A stretch of DNA of 64,000 bases from Lachnoclostridium phytofermentans (GCF_000733755.1 NZ_JPOF01000008.1:248001-312000); one strand, 5' to 3'. Positions 7,656 through 17,878 are shown, counted from the stretch's first letter. Notes: generated from the letters alone by a model not told the origin. Translations and numbers: made by a program.

Positions 7656-8639
7656 ATGGAAAGCAGAAGAGAAAAGGCAATTCAATTGTTTCAGGAAGGA
7701 TATAACTGTTCACAGGCAGTTTTTGCAGCCTTCTGCGATGACTATGATATATCAAAAGAAATGGCATTAAAACTATCCTCTTCATTTGGAGGGGGTATGG
7801 GAAGAATGAGAGAAGTGTGCGGCGCAGTATCTGGCATGTTTTTGGTAGCGGGTCTAGAAACTGGTGCTACAGATGGAAGAGATGCCGATGGTAAGAAAAG
7901 TAACTATGATATGGTACAGAAATTAGCTGCTAAATATCGTGAGAAGAATGGTTCTATCATCTGCAGAGAATTGCTTGGATTAGGTCAGGATAATACACAA
8001 AAAGCATTTACCGACACCAATCCAGAGGCTAGAACGGAGCAATATTATAAAAAACGGCCATGTGCCAGCTTGGTAGGTGATGCAGTGGATATTTTAGAAG
8101 AAGAACTATTACAAAGCACAAAAGAGTCAAAGAAGATTCAAGCAAAGATAGAGATGATTCGTGTAGAAGATGACGAGTCTATAAATAAATTAGCAGAGAT
8201 TGCTGATGAAGTATGGCATCAGCATTTTGCTACCATATTATCCTTAGAACAGATTGACTATATGGTGGATAAGTTTCAATCGGTAAAAGCGATGACAGAA
8301 CAGATGAAGTCCTCTGGTTATGAATATTATTTTATTGTTGTTGATGGAATTACAGTAGGTTATACCGGAATTCGTCCAGAAGAAGGAAAATTATTTTTAA
8401 GTAAACTTTATATTCTTGAAAAATATCGAGGAAATCAGTATGCTTCCTATGCGTTTGAATTTTTAAAAGAATACTGTAAAGAAAGAGGATTACATGCTAT
8501 CTGGCTGACCGTGAATCGCTATAACTATGATACGATTCGTATTTACGAGAAAAAGGGATTTGAAACGATACGAACACAGATATCCGATATCGGTAATGGG
8601 TTTGTGATGGATGATTATGTGATGGAACTTAAGTTTTAA
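7656..8639 (+). CDS. Fusion of C_GCAxxG_C_C redox-type domain with GNAT acetyltransferase
   Basis: A 327-aa two-domain protein. Residues 1-150 match the C_GCAxxG_C_C family (putative redox-active or metal-binding, often beside selenium or redox genes), with cysteines at 18 (GYNCSQAV), 27, 55 (VCGAVSGMF), 103 and 136. Residues about 165-327 form a GNAT N-acetyltransferase, with the acetyl-CoA loop EKYRGNQYASYAF and the closing IRIYEKKGFETIRT. The reading frame is continuous with no internal start candidate between the domains, so this is a true fusion. TAAGGAGAAC precedes ATG 7656. The gene follows the HD-GYP gene by 35 bp and may share its transcript. The acetyl acceptor is unknown. Confidence 0.8.
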   Translation: MESRREKAIQLFQEGYNCSQAVFAAFCDDYDISKEMALKLSSSFGGGMGRMREVCGAVSGMFLVAGLETGATDGRDADGKKSNYDMVQKLAAKYREKNGSIICRELLGLGQDNTQKAFTDTNPEARTEQYYKKRPCASLVGDAVDILEEELLQSTKESKKIQAKIEMIRVEDDESINKLAEIADEVWHQHFATILSLEQIDYMVDKFQSVKAMTEQMKSSGYEYYFIVVDGITVGYTGIRPEEGKLFLSKLYILEKYRGNQYASYAFEFLKEYCKERGLHAIWLTVNRYNYDTIRIYEKKGFETIRTQISDIGNGFVMDDYVMELKF

Positions 8640-8699
8640 TTAATAACAAGGACTAGAATGTAATTTTTTTGTATTTAAAAATTTCCATGACGGAGTGTC

Positions 8700-8727
8700 T
8701 TGACAACATAGAAGGAAATGTTATAAT
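8700..8727 (+). promoter_or_regulatory. Sigma-A promoter of the thrS T-box transcript
   Basis: A consensus TTGACA (8700-8705) and TATAAT (8722-8727) are separated by 16 bp. Transcription would start near 8734, just before the T-box leader. Confidence 0.8.
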
Positions 8728-8759
8728 AACAAAAAGAAATCTTTTTCGATTTTTAACAA

Positions 8760-9029
8760 TCTAATTGAGATAATACGTTGATGAGAAGAGTAAATTGTGG
8801 AGTATTTCAGAGAGGAATACAGAAGCTGAAAGTATTCTAATGCAGAAGCAATTGAAGACTACCTCGGAGTGGCCCTAATCCGGCCCGGTGATTCCGTTAC
8901 CATCGAATGAAGCCGGGATATGAATCATACTGTAATATAGTATTATATTTTTATCCAATAAGGGTGGAACCGCGAGTGATACTCGTCCCTTTCGAATACG
9001 TTAAGTAATCGAAGGAGACGAGTTTTTTA
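8760..9029 (+). promoter_or_regulatory. T-box leader (threonine) controlling thrS
   Basis: The invariant T-box AGGGTGGAACCGCG is at 8961-8974. A terminator follows (8981-8994 with 9010-9023, then T6). Upstream, stem I contains AGAGAG...GCTGAAAG and the specifier context GAAGACTAC, in which ACT (8858-8860) is a threonine codon. Uncharged tRNA-Thr should pair with the T-box and block the terminator, turning on the downstream thrS. The T-box identity is certain; the specifier position is my reading of the loop. Confidence 0.92.
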
Positions 9030-9208
9030 TTGCATAGAATTAGAGATTTTAAACTTCTATGATTGATGAAAAACAGGTTTGTTTACTTGTTATCAAAAAC
9101 AGACGAAATGTGCACGCTAGGATGGAAGTATATTTACTGGAAATTATACTAGCATACTAATATGCTATTGCTATGAAAATGCGTGAGAACGCTAGAATGG
9201 AGGGTATT

Positions 9209-11167
9209 ATGAAGATTACATTAAAAGATGGCTCTGTGAAAGAATATTCACAGCCAATGGCAATTATTGATATTGCAAAAGATATTAGCGAAGGATTAGC
9301 AAGAATGGCTTGCGCAGCAGAACTAGATGGGAAGGTAGTTGACCTTCGTACCGAAGTTTCCAAGGATGCTGAATTAAGCATTTTAACATTTAACGATGAA
9401 GCTGGTAAAGCTGCTTATCGTCACACAACATCCCATGTACTTGCACAGGCAGTGAAGAGATTGTATCCAGATGCAAAGCTTGCAATTGGGCCATCCATTG
9501 ACACCGGATTTTATTATGATTTCGATGTTGCTCCTTTTGATCGTGCAGCACTTGACGCATTAGAGCAAGAGATGAAAAAAATTGTGAAAGAAGGCGCTGA
9601 AATCACAAGATTCACACTTCCTCGTGAAGAAGCAATTAAGTTTATGGAGGAAAAGGGAGAACCATATAAGGTAGAATTAATTCGTGATTTACCTGAGGAT
9701 TCCGTAATTTCCTTCTACACTCAAGGTGATTTTGTAGACCTTTGTGCTGGACCACATCTCATGAGTACTAAAAACATTAAAGCAATCAAGCTAATTAATT
9801 CTTCCGGTGCTTACTGGAGAGGTAGCGAGAAAAACAAGATGCTTACTCGTGTTTATGGTACTGCTTTTACAAAAAATGCAGACCTTGATGAGTTTTTGAA
9901 GCATTTAGAAGATATTAAGAAGAGAGACCATAATAAGCTTGGCCGTGAGATGGAACTATTTGCAACAGTTGATGTTATTGGTCAGGGCTTACCACTCTTA
10001 ATGCCAAAGGGTGCAAAGATGATCCAGACTCTTCAGCGCTGGATTGAAGATGAAGAAGAACGTCGTGGCTATATGAGAACAAAGACTCCATTACTTGCAA
10101 AGAAAGATTTGTATGAGATTTCTGATCACTGGAATCACTACAAGGAGGGTATGTTCGTACTTGGAGATGAGGAAGATGAAGATGCAGAAATCTTTGCTCT
10201 TCGTCCTATGACTTGTCCATTCCAGTATTATGTGTATAAGCAATCTCAAAAGAGTTATCGTGACTTGCCTTGCCGTTATGGTGAGACTTCCACACTTTTC
10301 CGTAACGAAGATTCTGGTGAGATGCATGGTCTTACAAGAGTGCGTCAGTTTACTATTTCCGAAGGTCACCTTATCGTAACACCAGAACAGTTAGAGGATG
10401 AGTTTAAGGGTTGTGTGGATTTAGCAAAATATTGCTTAACTACATTAGGATTAGCAGATGATGTAACTTATCGTCTATCCAAATGGGATCCAAATAACCA
10501 GAGTAAGTATCTTGGAAATGAAGAAACTTGGAATAAGGTTCAGGATATGATGCGTGAAATTTTAAATCATATAGGAATCGACTTTACAGAAGAAGAAGGA
10601 GAAGCTGCCTTCTACGGTCCAAAGCTTGATATTCAGGCGAAGAATGTGTATGGTAAAGAAGATACTATGATTACAATTCAGCTTGATATGTTCCTTGCAG
10701 ATCGTTTTGATATGACTTATATCGATGCAAATGGTGAGAAGAAACGTCCTTATATTATTCACAGAACAAGTATGGGATGTTACGAAAGAACACTTGCTTG
10801 GTTGATTGAAAAATACGCAGGTAAATTCCCAACTTGGTTATGTCCAGAACAAGTTCGTATCTTACCAATCTCTGAGAAGTACAATGACTATGCTAAGTCA
10901 GTAGAAAAAGAGCTTCTGGATAACGGAGTACTTGTTACTGTAGACAATCGTGCTGAAAAGATTGGTTATAAGATTCGTGAAGCTAGATTGAATCGCGTTC
11001 CTTATATGCTAGTGGTTGGTCAAAAAGAAGCCGAAGAAGGTTTAGTTTCTGTAAGAAGCCGTTACCTTGGTGATGAAGGTCAGAAGAAAGTTAGTGATTT
11101 CGTTGATGCAATTTGCAAAGAAATCAGAACGAAAGAAATTCGTAAAATCGAAGTGACTGAAGAATAG
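9209..11167 (+). CDS. thrS: Threonyl-tRNA synthetase
   Basis: A class II aminoacyl-tRNA synthetase of 652 aa that charges tRNA-Thr. In order: a TGS domain (about 1-62, KITLKDGSVKEY), the editing domain with HTTSHVLAQAVKRLYP, the class II catalytic core (RPMTCPFQYYVY, LFRNEDSGEMHGLTRVRQF, IIHRTSMGCYERT, including the Cys/His/His zinc ligands), and the anticodon-binding domain (CPEQVRILPISEKYNDYA). I chose ATG 9209 because GGAGGG lies 5 bases upstream and the protein starts at the TGS domain; the upstream in-frame ATG 9173 has no ribosome-binding site. Expression is controlled by the T-box leader upstream. Confidence 0.97.
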   Translation: MKITLKDGSVKEYSQPMAIIDIAKDISEGLARMACAAELDGKVVDLRTEVSKDAELSILTFNDEAGKAAYRHTTSHVLAQAVKRLYPDAKLAIGPSIDTGFYYDFDVAPFDRAALDALEQEMKKIVKEGAEITRFTLPREEAIKFMEEKGEPYKVELIRDLPEDSVISFYTQGDFVDLCAGPHLMSTKNIKAIKLINSSGAYWRGSEKNKMLTRVYGTAFTKNADLDEFLKHLEDIKKRDHNKLGREMELFATVDVIGQGLPLLMPKGAKMIQTLQRWIEDEEERRGYMRTKTPLLAKKDLYEISDHWNHYKEGMFVLGDEEDEDAEIFALRPMTCPFQYYVYKQSQKSYRDLPCRYGETSTLFRNEDSGEMHGLTRVRQFTISEGHLIVTPEQLEDEFKGCVDLAKYCLTTLGLADDVTYRLSKWDPNNQSKYLGNEETWNKVQDMMREILNHIGIDFTEEEGEAAFYGPKLDIQAKNVYGKEDTMITIQLDMFLADRFDMTYIDANGEKKRPYIIHRTSMGCYERTLAWLIEKYAGKFPTWLCPEQVRILPISEKYNDYAKSVEKELLDNGVLVTVDNRAEKIGYKIREARLNRVPYMLVVGQKEAEEGLVSVRSRYLGDEGQKKVSDFVDAICKEIRTKEIRKIEVTEE

Positions 11168-11212
11168 ATAATAAAACAAATTAAACAAGACTAATAAAAA
11201 TCTATTTATAAA

Positions 11213-11260
11213 AGAGAGAGCAGGCAGAAAGTTGTTAATTTTCTAATTGCTCTCTTTTTC
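11213..11260 (+). terminator. Intrinsic terminator after thrS
   Basis: AGAGAGCA (11215-11222) pairs with TGCTCTCT (11248-11255), followed by TTTTC. It lies 45 bp after the thrS stop. The remaining 11260-11537 is AT-rich with no other recognisable element. Confidence 0.75.
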
Positions 11261-11537
11261 TGTTTGTTCTAATAAAATTTCAAGTAATCTCAATTTAAGA
11301 ATACATAGGAATCATCAGGATAAAGTAAAGTTATCGATGACTAAGACTCTGCCTTCTATGCATTTTAAGTAATAATTTCACTATCGATCCCAGAACATTA
11401 CATTATTTTTTTAAGGGAAAAAGAGTTAAATTTATAGGATACTACTAGATTTTACATAAATAATATTTTGACTTCTCATAACTGAAGTAAGATAGCTTTG
11501 TTCTATATTGGTACGAGAAAGAGGAGGTATTCGATTT

Positions 11538-13526
11538 TTGAAAGCAAATCGGAATCATGTGAAATCAAGACTTGGAATGAGAGGAAGACTTTTAGGCTTA
11601 ATACTACCTATTATTGTAGTAGTAATTGGCATTACGCTCTATGTCTCTTTAAACAGTATGAAGGGAATTGTGGAGGAGAGAACAAAAGAGATTATTGAAT
11701 ATACAACAGAAGGAAATGCTGCATCGATGGATTCTTTTTTAGGTGCAACATTAAAAGAATTAGATGCTATGAAGCTTTGCATTAAGAATAGTTACTTGAC
11801 AGAAGCCCAGCTTAAGAGGTTGTTTCAAAACACCTTTGGAAGTAATGAGTTTTATCCAGAGGGACTCTATTATGGGACAAGTGATGGATTTTATGCAGAC
11901 GGAACAGGTGGAGCCAAGGTAGGAAACATAGAAGAAATGCAATGGTTTATAGAAGGGTTAAGCCATAGCGAGGGGTTTTCTTATGGTACACCATATAGGA
12001 AAGACAGAGATGGGGAATTCGTGGTTACCGCTTCCATAGATTTATCTACAGGACCCGTAAAAAAGGTTATGGCAGCAGATATCCCGATACAAATATTAAT
12101 TGATTATGTTAGTGAAATCTCCTTCTTGAATGGAAAAGGCAAGACATTACTACTGGATACTATGACCGGTGAGGTAATCTCCAAAGACGTTAGTACAGAG
12201 GGGGAGCTATTACAAAATATATTACATAAAGTAAGGGAGAAGGAGTATGATACCACCCTCATTAGTGATGGAAATGAGCATTATTATGTAACTGTCTCAC
12301 CACTTAGTTATTGTAATTTGTCCTTAGTAAGCTATGTTTCCAGAGAAGAAGTGATACTTTCTCAAGTACGGGAGGTTATTTGGAAGGTGATTATTATTGT
12401 TGGTATTATCGTAATTCTTTCTTTATTTTCCATTGTGAGATATATCAGTCATAAAACAAGTCAGTTAAAAAAGGTTACTGCTTATATGCAATCGATAACG
12501 GATGGGAATTTTACGAAGGGAATAACAATTGATAGTCATGATGAGATGGGAACCATGATTGATTCAGTAGAAAGTTTTCGTAGTGTGATGACTCAAATGA
12601 TTTTAGAATTAAATCGAATTGTGGAACAGTTGCAGCAGCAATCCGATCATAGTGGTCAGATGAGTTTACAGTTAAAGAATGCCAGTACTTCTCAATATGA
12701 TTCGATGAGACAGATGCAGGAATCTCTTGGTGATCTTGGAAAAAGCGTTGAGGAGATCGTGGAAAATTCGAATATATTGGCTGCTGATATTGGAACTGTA
12801 CGAGAAAAATCGGAAGCAATGAATCAAAAACTGAAAGAAATGGTGAAGCTATCGGATTCTGGGCAGATGGAAATTGAAATAATGGATGGTTCGATGAAAA
12901 ATATCCAGGGAAATATGGAAAATCTATCAGAGTCAGTAGAATCAGTACATCAATATATGAAACGCATTCGTGGTATGGTAGATTCCATGGAGGAAATCGC
13001 TGAGCAGTCGAAGTTATTATCATTAAATGCTGCAATTGAAGCAGTCAGGGTAAGTTCTGATGGGAAAGGTTTTCAAGTAGTAGCAATGGAGGTTAATGCA
13101 TTAGCAAAAAACAGTGCGGATAGTGTGGTCCGTATGAAACAGGTAATTGAAGGTATCGTAGAGCTGGTCAATGAAATGAAAGGTAAAACAGAAAGCTGTG
13201 TTCACTCGATACAGGAAAGTAAACAAACGATGGCAAACTCTGTGGAAACATTTCAGCGGATTACGTTGAAAGTTCAAAATGTGAAAGAAGAGGTGGACGC
13301 TGTAACGGTTCGTATCGGTGAAGTTGAGGGTGTGAGTCAAAATTTGGTAGCGATTACACAAGAACAGTCAGCTGCCAGCCAACAGATGTTTTCTATGAGT
13401 GATTCAGTTTTAGAGCACACAGCATGGGTAAAATCGAATGCATCACAAAGTCAAGAGAAAGCCAAAGATTTAGCAGCAATGGTCTTCAAATTACAGGATG
13501 TTTTGCAGTTTTTTAAAGTGAAGTAA
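11538..13526 (+). CDS. Methyl-accepting chemotaxis protein
   Basis: A membrane chemoreceptor of 662 aa. TM1 is LLGLILPIIVVVIGITLYV (about 18-37), followed by an extracytoplasmic Cache-type sensor (to about 285; it contains EGLYYGTSDGFYADGTGG and TVSPLSYCNLSLVSYVSR). TM2 is VIIIVGIIVILSLFSIV, then a HAMP domain and a long coiled-coil signalling domain. The kinase-contact hairpin reads EEIAEQSKLLSLNAAIEAVR, with Ser and Val replacing the common Thr and Ala, and SSDGKGF in place of GExGRGF. I chose TTG 11538 because AGGAGG lies 10 bases upstream. The gene is monocistronic; the ligand is unknown. Confidence 0.9.
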   Translation: MKANRNHVKSRLGMRGRLLGLILPIIVVVIGITLYVSLNSMKGIVEERTKEIIEYTTEGNAASMDSFLGATLKELDAMKLCIKNSYLTEAQLKRLFQNTFGSNEFYPEGLYYGTSDGFYADGTGGAKVGNIEEMQWFIEGLSHSEGFSYGTPYRKDRDGEFVVTASIDLSTGPVKKVMAADIPIQILIDYVSEISFLNGKGKTLLLDTMTGEVISKDVSTEGELLQNILHKVREKEYDTTLISDGNEHYYVTVSPLSYCNLSLVSYVSREEVILSQVREVIWKVIIIVGIIVILSLFSIVRYISHKTSQLKKVTAYMQSITDGNFTKGITIDSHDEMGTMIDSVESFRSVMTQMILELNRIVEQLQQQSDHSGQMSLQLKNASTSQYDSMRQMQESLGDLGKSVEEIVENSNILAADIGTVREKSEAMNQKLKEMVKLSDSGQMEIEIMDGSMKNIQGNMENLSESVESVHQYMKRIRGMVDSMEEIAEQSKLLSLNAAIEAVRVSSDGKGFQVVAMEVNALAKNSADSVVRMKQVIEGIVELVNEMKGKTESCVHSIQESKQTMANSVETFQRITLKVQNVKEEVDAVTVRIGEVEGVSQNLVAITQEQSAASQQMFSMSDSVLEHTAWVKSNASQSQEKAKDLAAMVFKLQDVLQFFKVK

Positions 13527-13620
13527 TGATTTGTGAAGAATTAGTGAAATGTAAGTATTTACATTGTAAAAATCCTTCGTATATGATAAAGTAGTAACGT
13601 AGACCTATGAAAAGAAAGGT

Positions 13621-14685
13621 ATGGAGGATATGAAAAAGAGAGGAATACTTGCGATTGCGGTGCTAGGAGTTGCCCTTGTATTTTCCGGGTGCAAAAAAAA
13701 CGAAGAGATTAATTTTGAAACTTACAGCAGATATAAGGATGTAGATACTAAAAAATACGTAACTCCTGGTAATTATAAGGATATCAAAGTATCCGCAGAG
13801 ACATTTGATATTACCGATTCCGATATAGAGAAAAAGATACAAGAGATTCAAACACAAAATGGTACTTATGTAAAAAATGAGGACCGTCCAATTTCGGATG
13901 GAGATAAAGTTACAATCCAGATGACCGGTACGATTGATGGAAAAGCAAATGATGGCTTTAACAGTGACAATTTTGAATTTGTCTATGGCGATGGTGAATA
14001 TATCATGGATGGGTTTACTGCAAATTTAGCAGGGATGTATGCCGGTGAGACTACAAAGTTTTCAATCACAATTCCAAGTACTTTTACAGAAAAGGCTTTT
14101 ATTGGAAAAGAAGCTACTTTTCAAGTTACAATAAAAGCAGTAGAACAATTCTTAGTACCTGAAATTACGGATGAATTTGTACAAAAAATCTCTGATGCAA
14201 CTACCGTAGAGGAGTACAAAGAAAGTTTAATTCCTACTATTAAGCAAGAGATGTTGGAAGATATTAAGACTGATAAAAAGTCAGGAGCTTGGAAGATTGT
14301 TTCTGATTCCTCTGAGATTTTAGATTATCCCGAAGGGTCAATTGAGAGAAAGAGCAAAGAGCTTGAAGAAAAGCTGAATATACAGGCAATGGTGAATGGG
14401 TTGGAGCTTGAAGAATATGTGAAGACCTATTTTGGCGTAACTTTTGAGGAATATGTTAAATTAGCATTAAAACAGGAGTTGTTATTAGATGCGATTGGTA
14501 GAACTGAGAATATTACATTATCTCAGAAAGAGTATGAAGAAAGATTAACAGTTTATGCGAAAAACTATGGTTATAACACCAACGATGAATTTGTAAAGGC
14601 AATCGGAGAAGGAACGGTGAAGGAAGCCCTTCTCTGGGACAAGGTTCAAGATTTCATTGCGGAACAAGTGACCATAGTAGAATAA
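13621..14685 (+). CDS. Trigger-factor-like FKBP-type peptidyl-prolyl isomerase lipoprotein
   Basis: A surface lipoprotein of 354 aa. The signal peptide GILAIAVLGVALVFSGC has its lipobox cysteine at residue 24. After a spacer comes an FKBP-like domain (about 85-178: SDGDKVTIQMTGTIDGK ... FVYGDGEYIMDGFTANLAGMYAGET) and then an alpha-helical C-terminal part like that of trigger factor (about 180-350). It probably assists folding of exported proteins outside the membrane, as PrsA-type foldases do; this is inference from domain and location. Either 13621 or 13630 could be the start, as both Shine-Dalgarno candidates are weak. Confidence 0.82.
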   Translation: MEDMKKRGILAIAVLGVALVFSGCKKNEEINFETYSRYKDVDTKKYVTPGNYKDIKVSAETFDITDSDIEKKIQEIQTQNGTYVKNEDRPISDGDKVTIQMTGTIDGKANDGFNSDNFEFVYGDGEYIMDGFTANLAGMYAGETTKFSITIPSTFTEKAFIGKEATFQVTIKAVEQFLVPEITDEFVQKISDATTVEEYKESLIPTIKQEMLEDIKTDKKSGAWKIVSDSSEILDYPEGSIERKSKELEEKLNIQAMVNGLELEEYVKTYFGVTFEEYVKLALKQELLLDAIGRTENITLSQKEYEERLTVYAKNYGYNTNDEFVKAIGEGTVKEALLWDKVQDFIAEQVTIVE

Positions 14686-14734
14686 AAGACGAATAACAAG
14701 TGGAAGAATAAGTTATCTCAGCGGTTAAAAATAT

Positions 14735-14787
14735 AAGCTTGAGTTTCTATAGGATAAGGTCCTAGTAGGAATTCAAGCTTTTTCTTT
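14735..14787 (+). terminator. Intrinsic terminator after the PPIase gene
   Basis: AAGCTTGA (14735-14742) pairs with TCAAGCTT (14773-14780), followed by TTTCTTTTT. Further pairing in the loop (TTCTA with TAGGAA) extends the stem. Confidence 0.75.
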
Positions 14788-14859
14788 TTATGCTACATAT
14801 TTCTAGTTGATATTGGCAAACTATAGTAGAAAATGAGTTACGAAAGTGAGTGAAGAAAA

Positions 14860-16284
14860 ATGCCATATCAACTAGGTAAGGATATTCATGCGAATATGAA
14901 TTACTTCAACCAATTATTTAAGGTAGATAAAAGCTTTGATATCCTCTGCCGAACCTTTCAGACAGGAGGAAAATTGGCTTGTTTATATTTTATTGATGGT
15001 TTTGCCAAAGATGAACCCTTACAAAAGATGCTACAGAAATTAGACATTGTAAAAGCAGAAAATTTTCCAAAGAGTGCAAAGGAATATGCAGATGCCAATA
15101 TTGGTTATATTGAAGTAGAGATAATAAAAGAAGAAAAAGCAATCGTGAAAAATCTATTTTCTGGTGTTCCGATCCTGCTGATCGATGGGTTTGATGAAGT
15201 AATAGCGATTGACGCCAGAACCTATCCAGCCAGAGGAGTAGAAGAGCCGGAAAAGGATAAAGTGATGCGAGGGTCCAGAGACGGCTTTGTAGAGACAATT
15301 GTCTTTAATACAGCGTTAATACGCCGCCGAATACGCAGTACTGATTTGGTGATGAAAATGATGGAGGTTGGTGCGAGTTCAAAAACGGATGTTGTTGTTA
15401 CTTATATGGATGGTCGAATCGATGAAAGATTATTGAGTCGTATTATCACCAAGCTAGAAGGTCTTAACATAGACTCGTTATCTATGAATCAGGAAAGTTT
15501 AGCAGAATCATTATACCGTGGTAGCTGGTTTAATCCCTTTCCAAAATATAAATATTCCGAACGACCAGATACCACTGCTGCCTGTATTTTAGAAGGGAGT
15601 ATCGCTATTTTAGTCGATAATTCTCCAGCAGCAATGATAATTCCATCCTCGATATTCGATATTGTAGATGGAACAGATGATTATTATTTTCCACCTATTA
15701 CAGGGACTTATATACGATTGACTCGTTTGATTATTAGCCTGATTGCGATGATATTAACTCCAACCTTTCTTTTGCTTATGGAAAATCAACAATGGATTCC
15801 AGAAGGATTTGAGTTTATTATTGTGAAAGACCCTATGAATCTTCCACTCATATGGCAGTTTTTGATATTGGAACTTACAATAGATGGTCTACGATTGGCC
15901 GCGGTAAATACACCATCTATGCTGAGTACACCTTTAAGTGTGGTTGCGGCGATAATTATTGGTGATTTTACTGTTAGTTCAGGTTGGTTTAATGCAGAAG
16001 CCATGCTTTATATGGCATTTGTTGTCCTATCCAGTTATACCCAGGTTAGCTTTGAACTTGGCTATGCGCTTAAGTTTTTACGTTTAATTTTGTTAATACT
16101 CACAGCAATATTTGGAGTATGGGGATATGGAGCAGGAATTATTCTGATCTTAGTTAGTGTTGCCTTTAACAAGACAATATCTGGTAAGAGCTATCTTTAT
16201 CCGCTCATACCGTTTAATGGGAGAAAACTAATGAGAAAGTTCTTCCGTGTAACCTTGCCAAACAGTAAGAATCAGCGTCTTTAA
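14860..16284 (+). CDS. Spore germination protein, GerA (GerAA/GerKA) family
   Basis: The A subunit of a nutrient germinant receptor, 474 aa, placed in the inner spore membrane. The N-terminal soluble part (about 1-260) is typical (FVETIVFNTALIRRRIRS, YRGSWFNPFPKYKYSERPDT, ILVDNSPAAMIIPSSIFD). The C-terminal part has several membrane segments, including LIISLIAMILTPTFLLLM and LLILTAIFGVWGYGAGIILI. Receptors normally also need B and C subunits; neither gene lies beside it, so it is an orphan A subunit. It indicates a spore former. ATG 14860 lacks a strong Shine-Dalgarno (GAGTGAAGAAAA). Confidence 0.88.
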   Translation: MPYQLGKDIHANMNYFNQLFKVDKSFDILCRTFQTGGKLACLYFIDGFAKDEPLQKMLQKLDIVKAENFPKSAKEYADANIGYIEVEIIKEEKAIVKNLFSGVPILLIDGFDEVIAIDARTYPARGVEEPEKDKVMRGSRDGFVETIVFNTALIRRRIRSTDLVMKMMEVGASSKTDVVVTYMDGRIDERLLSRIITKLEGLNIDSLSMNQESLAESLYRGSWFNPFPKYKYSERPDTTAACILEGSIAILVDNSPAAMIIPSSIFDIVDGTDDYYFPPITGTYIRLTRLIISLIAMILTPTFLLLMENQQWIPEGFEFIIVKDPMNLPLIWQFLILELTIDGLRLAAVNTPSMLSTPLSVVAAIIIGDFTVSSGWFNAEAMLYMAFVVLSSYTQVSFELGYALKFLRLILLILTAIFGVWGYGAGIILILVSVAFNKTISGKSYLYPLIPFNGRKLMRKFFRVTLPNSKNQRL

Positions 16285-16427
16285 GGTAGTTTTGATGATA
16301 GGCTACGAAGTTGCATTTGGAGAGGTAATATGTTAAGATAATCTAGAAAAGAGAAAAGTTTCTAATTTTTTTTCACTTAAATTAAGCATTGAAATCATAT
16401 CCAAGAATATAGAATGGAGGAATTATT

Positions 16428-17144
16428 ATGAGTCATGCACCAACACCAACCCCGCACAATGGAGCAAAGCCTGGAGAGATTGCTAAAACGGTATTAATGC
16501 CAGGAGATCCTTTACGTGCCAAATTTATTGCAGAAACTTATTTAGAAAATCCGGTATGTTTTAATACAGTGAGAAATATGTTTGGTTATACAGGTACCTA
16601 TAAAGGGAAGGAAATTTCAGTTATGGGTGGAGGTATGGGAATGCCATCCATCGGTATCTATTCTTACGAGTTATATCACTTTTATGATGTGGATAATATT
16701 ATTCGCATCGGTTCTGCTGGTGGAATTTCTGACAACATTCATGTTCGTGACGTTGTAATAGGTATGGGTGCAAGTACGAATTCTAATTTTGCTTCTCAAT
16801 ATGAGTTACCAGGAACCTTTGCACCAATCGCTAGCTATGAGCTATTGGAAAAGGCAGTTGGGGCAGCAAGAGCTCAGAATACCAAGGTTGTTGTAGGCAA
16901 TATCTTATCTTCTGACATCTTTTATGATGATAATAAAAATTCTTCGAATCAATGGAAGAAGATGGGCGTTTTATGTGTTGAGATGGAAGCTGCTGCACTT
17001 TACATGAATGCCGCAAGAGCAGGAAAGAATGCTCTATGTATCTTAACTATTTCAGATCACCTTTATACTGGCGAAAGTTTATCAGCAGAGGATCGTCAGA
17101 TAAGTTTTAGAGAAATGATGGAGATAGCTCTGGAACTTGCTTAA
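16428..17144 (+). CDS. deoD: Purine nucleoside phosphorylase, DeoD type
   Basis: A cytosolic trimeric/hexameric phosphorylase of 238 aa that splits purine (deoxy)ribonucleosides into base and (deoxy)ribose-1-phosphate. Visible motifs are the phosphate-binding [31 protein letters not shown] and SDHLYTGE, which holds the catalytic Asp of DeoD enzymes. Length is typical. ATG 16428 has GGAGG 8 bases upstream. It opens a deoD-deoC-cdd cluster with 68-bp and 45-bp gaps, followed by a nucleoside importer, which supports a role in nucleoside catabolism. Confidence 0.95.
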   Translation: MSHAPTPTPHNGAKPGEIAKTVLMPGDPLRAKFIAETYLENPVCFNTVRNMFGYTGTYKGKEISVMGGGMGMPSIGIYSYELYHFYDVDNIIRIGSAGGISDNIHVRDVVIGMGASTNSNFASQYELPGTFAPIASYELLEKAVGAARAQNTKVVVGNILSSDIFYDDNKNSSNQWKKMGVLCVEMEAAALYMNAARAGKNALCILTISDHLYTGESLSAEDRQISFREMMEIALELA

Positions 17145-17212
17145 AAGTTAAAGCTTGTGGTAGCACTACGCATACAAACTTGAGTTGCTCAAAAACAGAA
17201 ATGAGGACGACA

Positions 17213-17878
17213 ATGGATAGAAAAGACATTTTTAAAACGGTAGATCATACATTATTAACGCAAACTGCTACATGGCAGGATATCAAACAAATCTGCGATG
17301 ATGCAATTACCTATCAGACTGCATCGGTTTGTATTCCACCTTCTTTTGTGAAACGTGCAAAGGAATATGTAGGTGCCCGTATGCCAGTATGTACAGTGAT
17401 TGGTTTTCCAAATGGCTATAATACAACCAATGTAAAAGTTATGGAAACGAAAGATGCCCTTGATAACGGTGCAGATGAGATTGATATGGTAGTTAATCTC
17501 GGTGATGTGAAAGAAGGTAAGTTTGACGTAGTTGAGGAAGAGATACGCCAAATTAAAAAGGTGTGTGGGGATAAGATTCTAAAAGTAATTATTGAAACTT
17601 GTCTTCTTACGGAAGAAGAAAAAATTGCAATGTGTGAAGTAGTAACGAAAAGTGGAGCAGATTATATTAAAACATCCACTGGATTTTCCACTGCTGGGGC
17701 AACATTTGAAGACATTGAGCTTTTCTCCAAACATATTGGGAAAGATATTAAGATGAAGGCAGCAGGAGGTATTGCCTCTTTTGACGATGCGATACGCTTT
17801 CTTGAACTTGGTGCTTCACGTCTTGGTACGAGTCGTATTGTAAAATTAGCAAAAAACGAGTCTGGTAGTGGTTATTAA
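17213..17878 (+). CDS. deoC: Deoxyribose-phosphate aldolase
   Basis: A class I aldolase of 221 aa that converts 2-deoxyribose-5-phosphate to acetaldehyde and glyceraldehyde-3-phosphate. The Schiff-base lysine lies in [17 protein letters not shown]. Other conserved parts are [38 protein letters not shown] and [13 protein letters not shown] chose ATG 17213 because GAGGAC lies just upstream and the protein then begins [15 protein letters not shown]; earlier starts (17180, 17201) add residues outside the family. It takes the product made after DeoD and a phosphopentomutase; no deoB gene is in the window. Confidence 0.95.
   Translation: MDRKDIFKTVDHTLLTQTATWQDIKQICDDAITYQTASVCIPPSFVKRAKEYVGARMPVCTVIGFPNGYNTTNVKVMETKDALDNGADEIDMVVNLGDVKEGKFDVVEEEIRQIKKVCGDKILKVIIETCLLTEEEKIAMCEVVTKSGADYIKTSTGFSTAGATFEDIELFSKHIGKDIKMKAAGGIASFDDAIRFLELGASRLGTSRIVKLAKNESGSGY

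Noticed and set aside
12511-13035. 174-aa open frame on the minus strand
   Set aside because: It is the mirror of the chemoreceptor coiled coil; composition and position mark it as a shadow frame.
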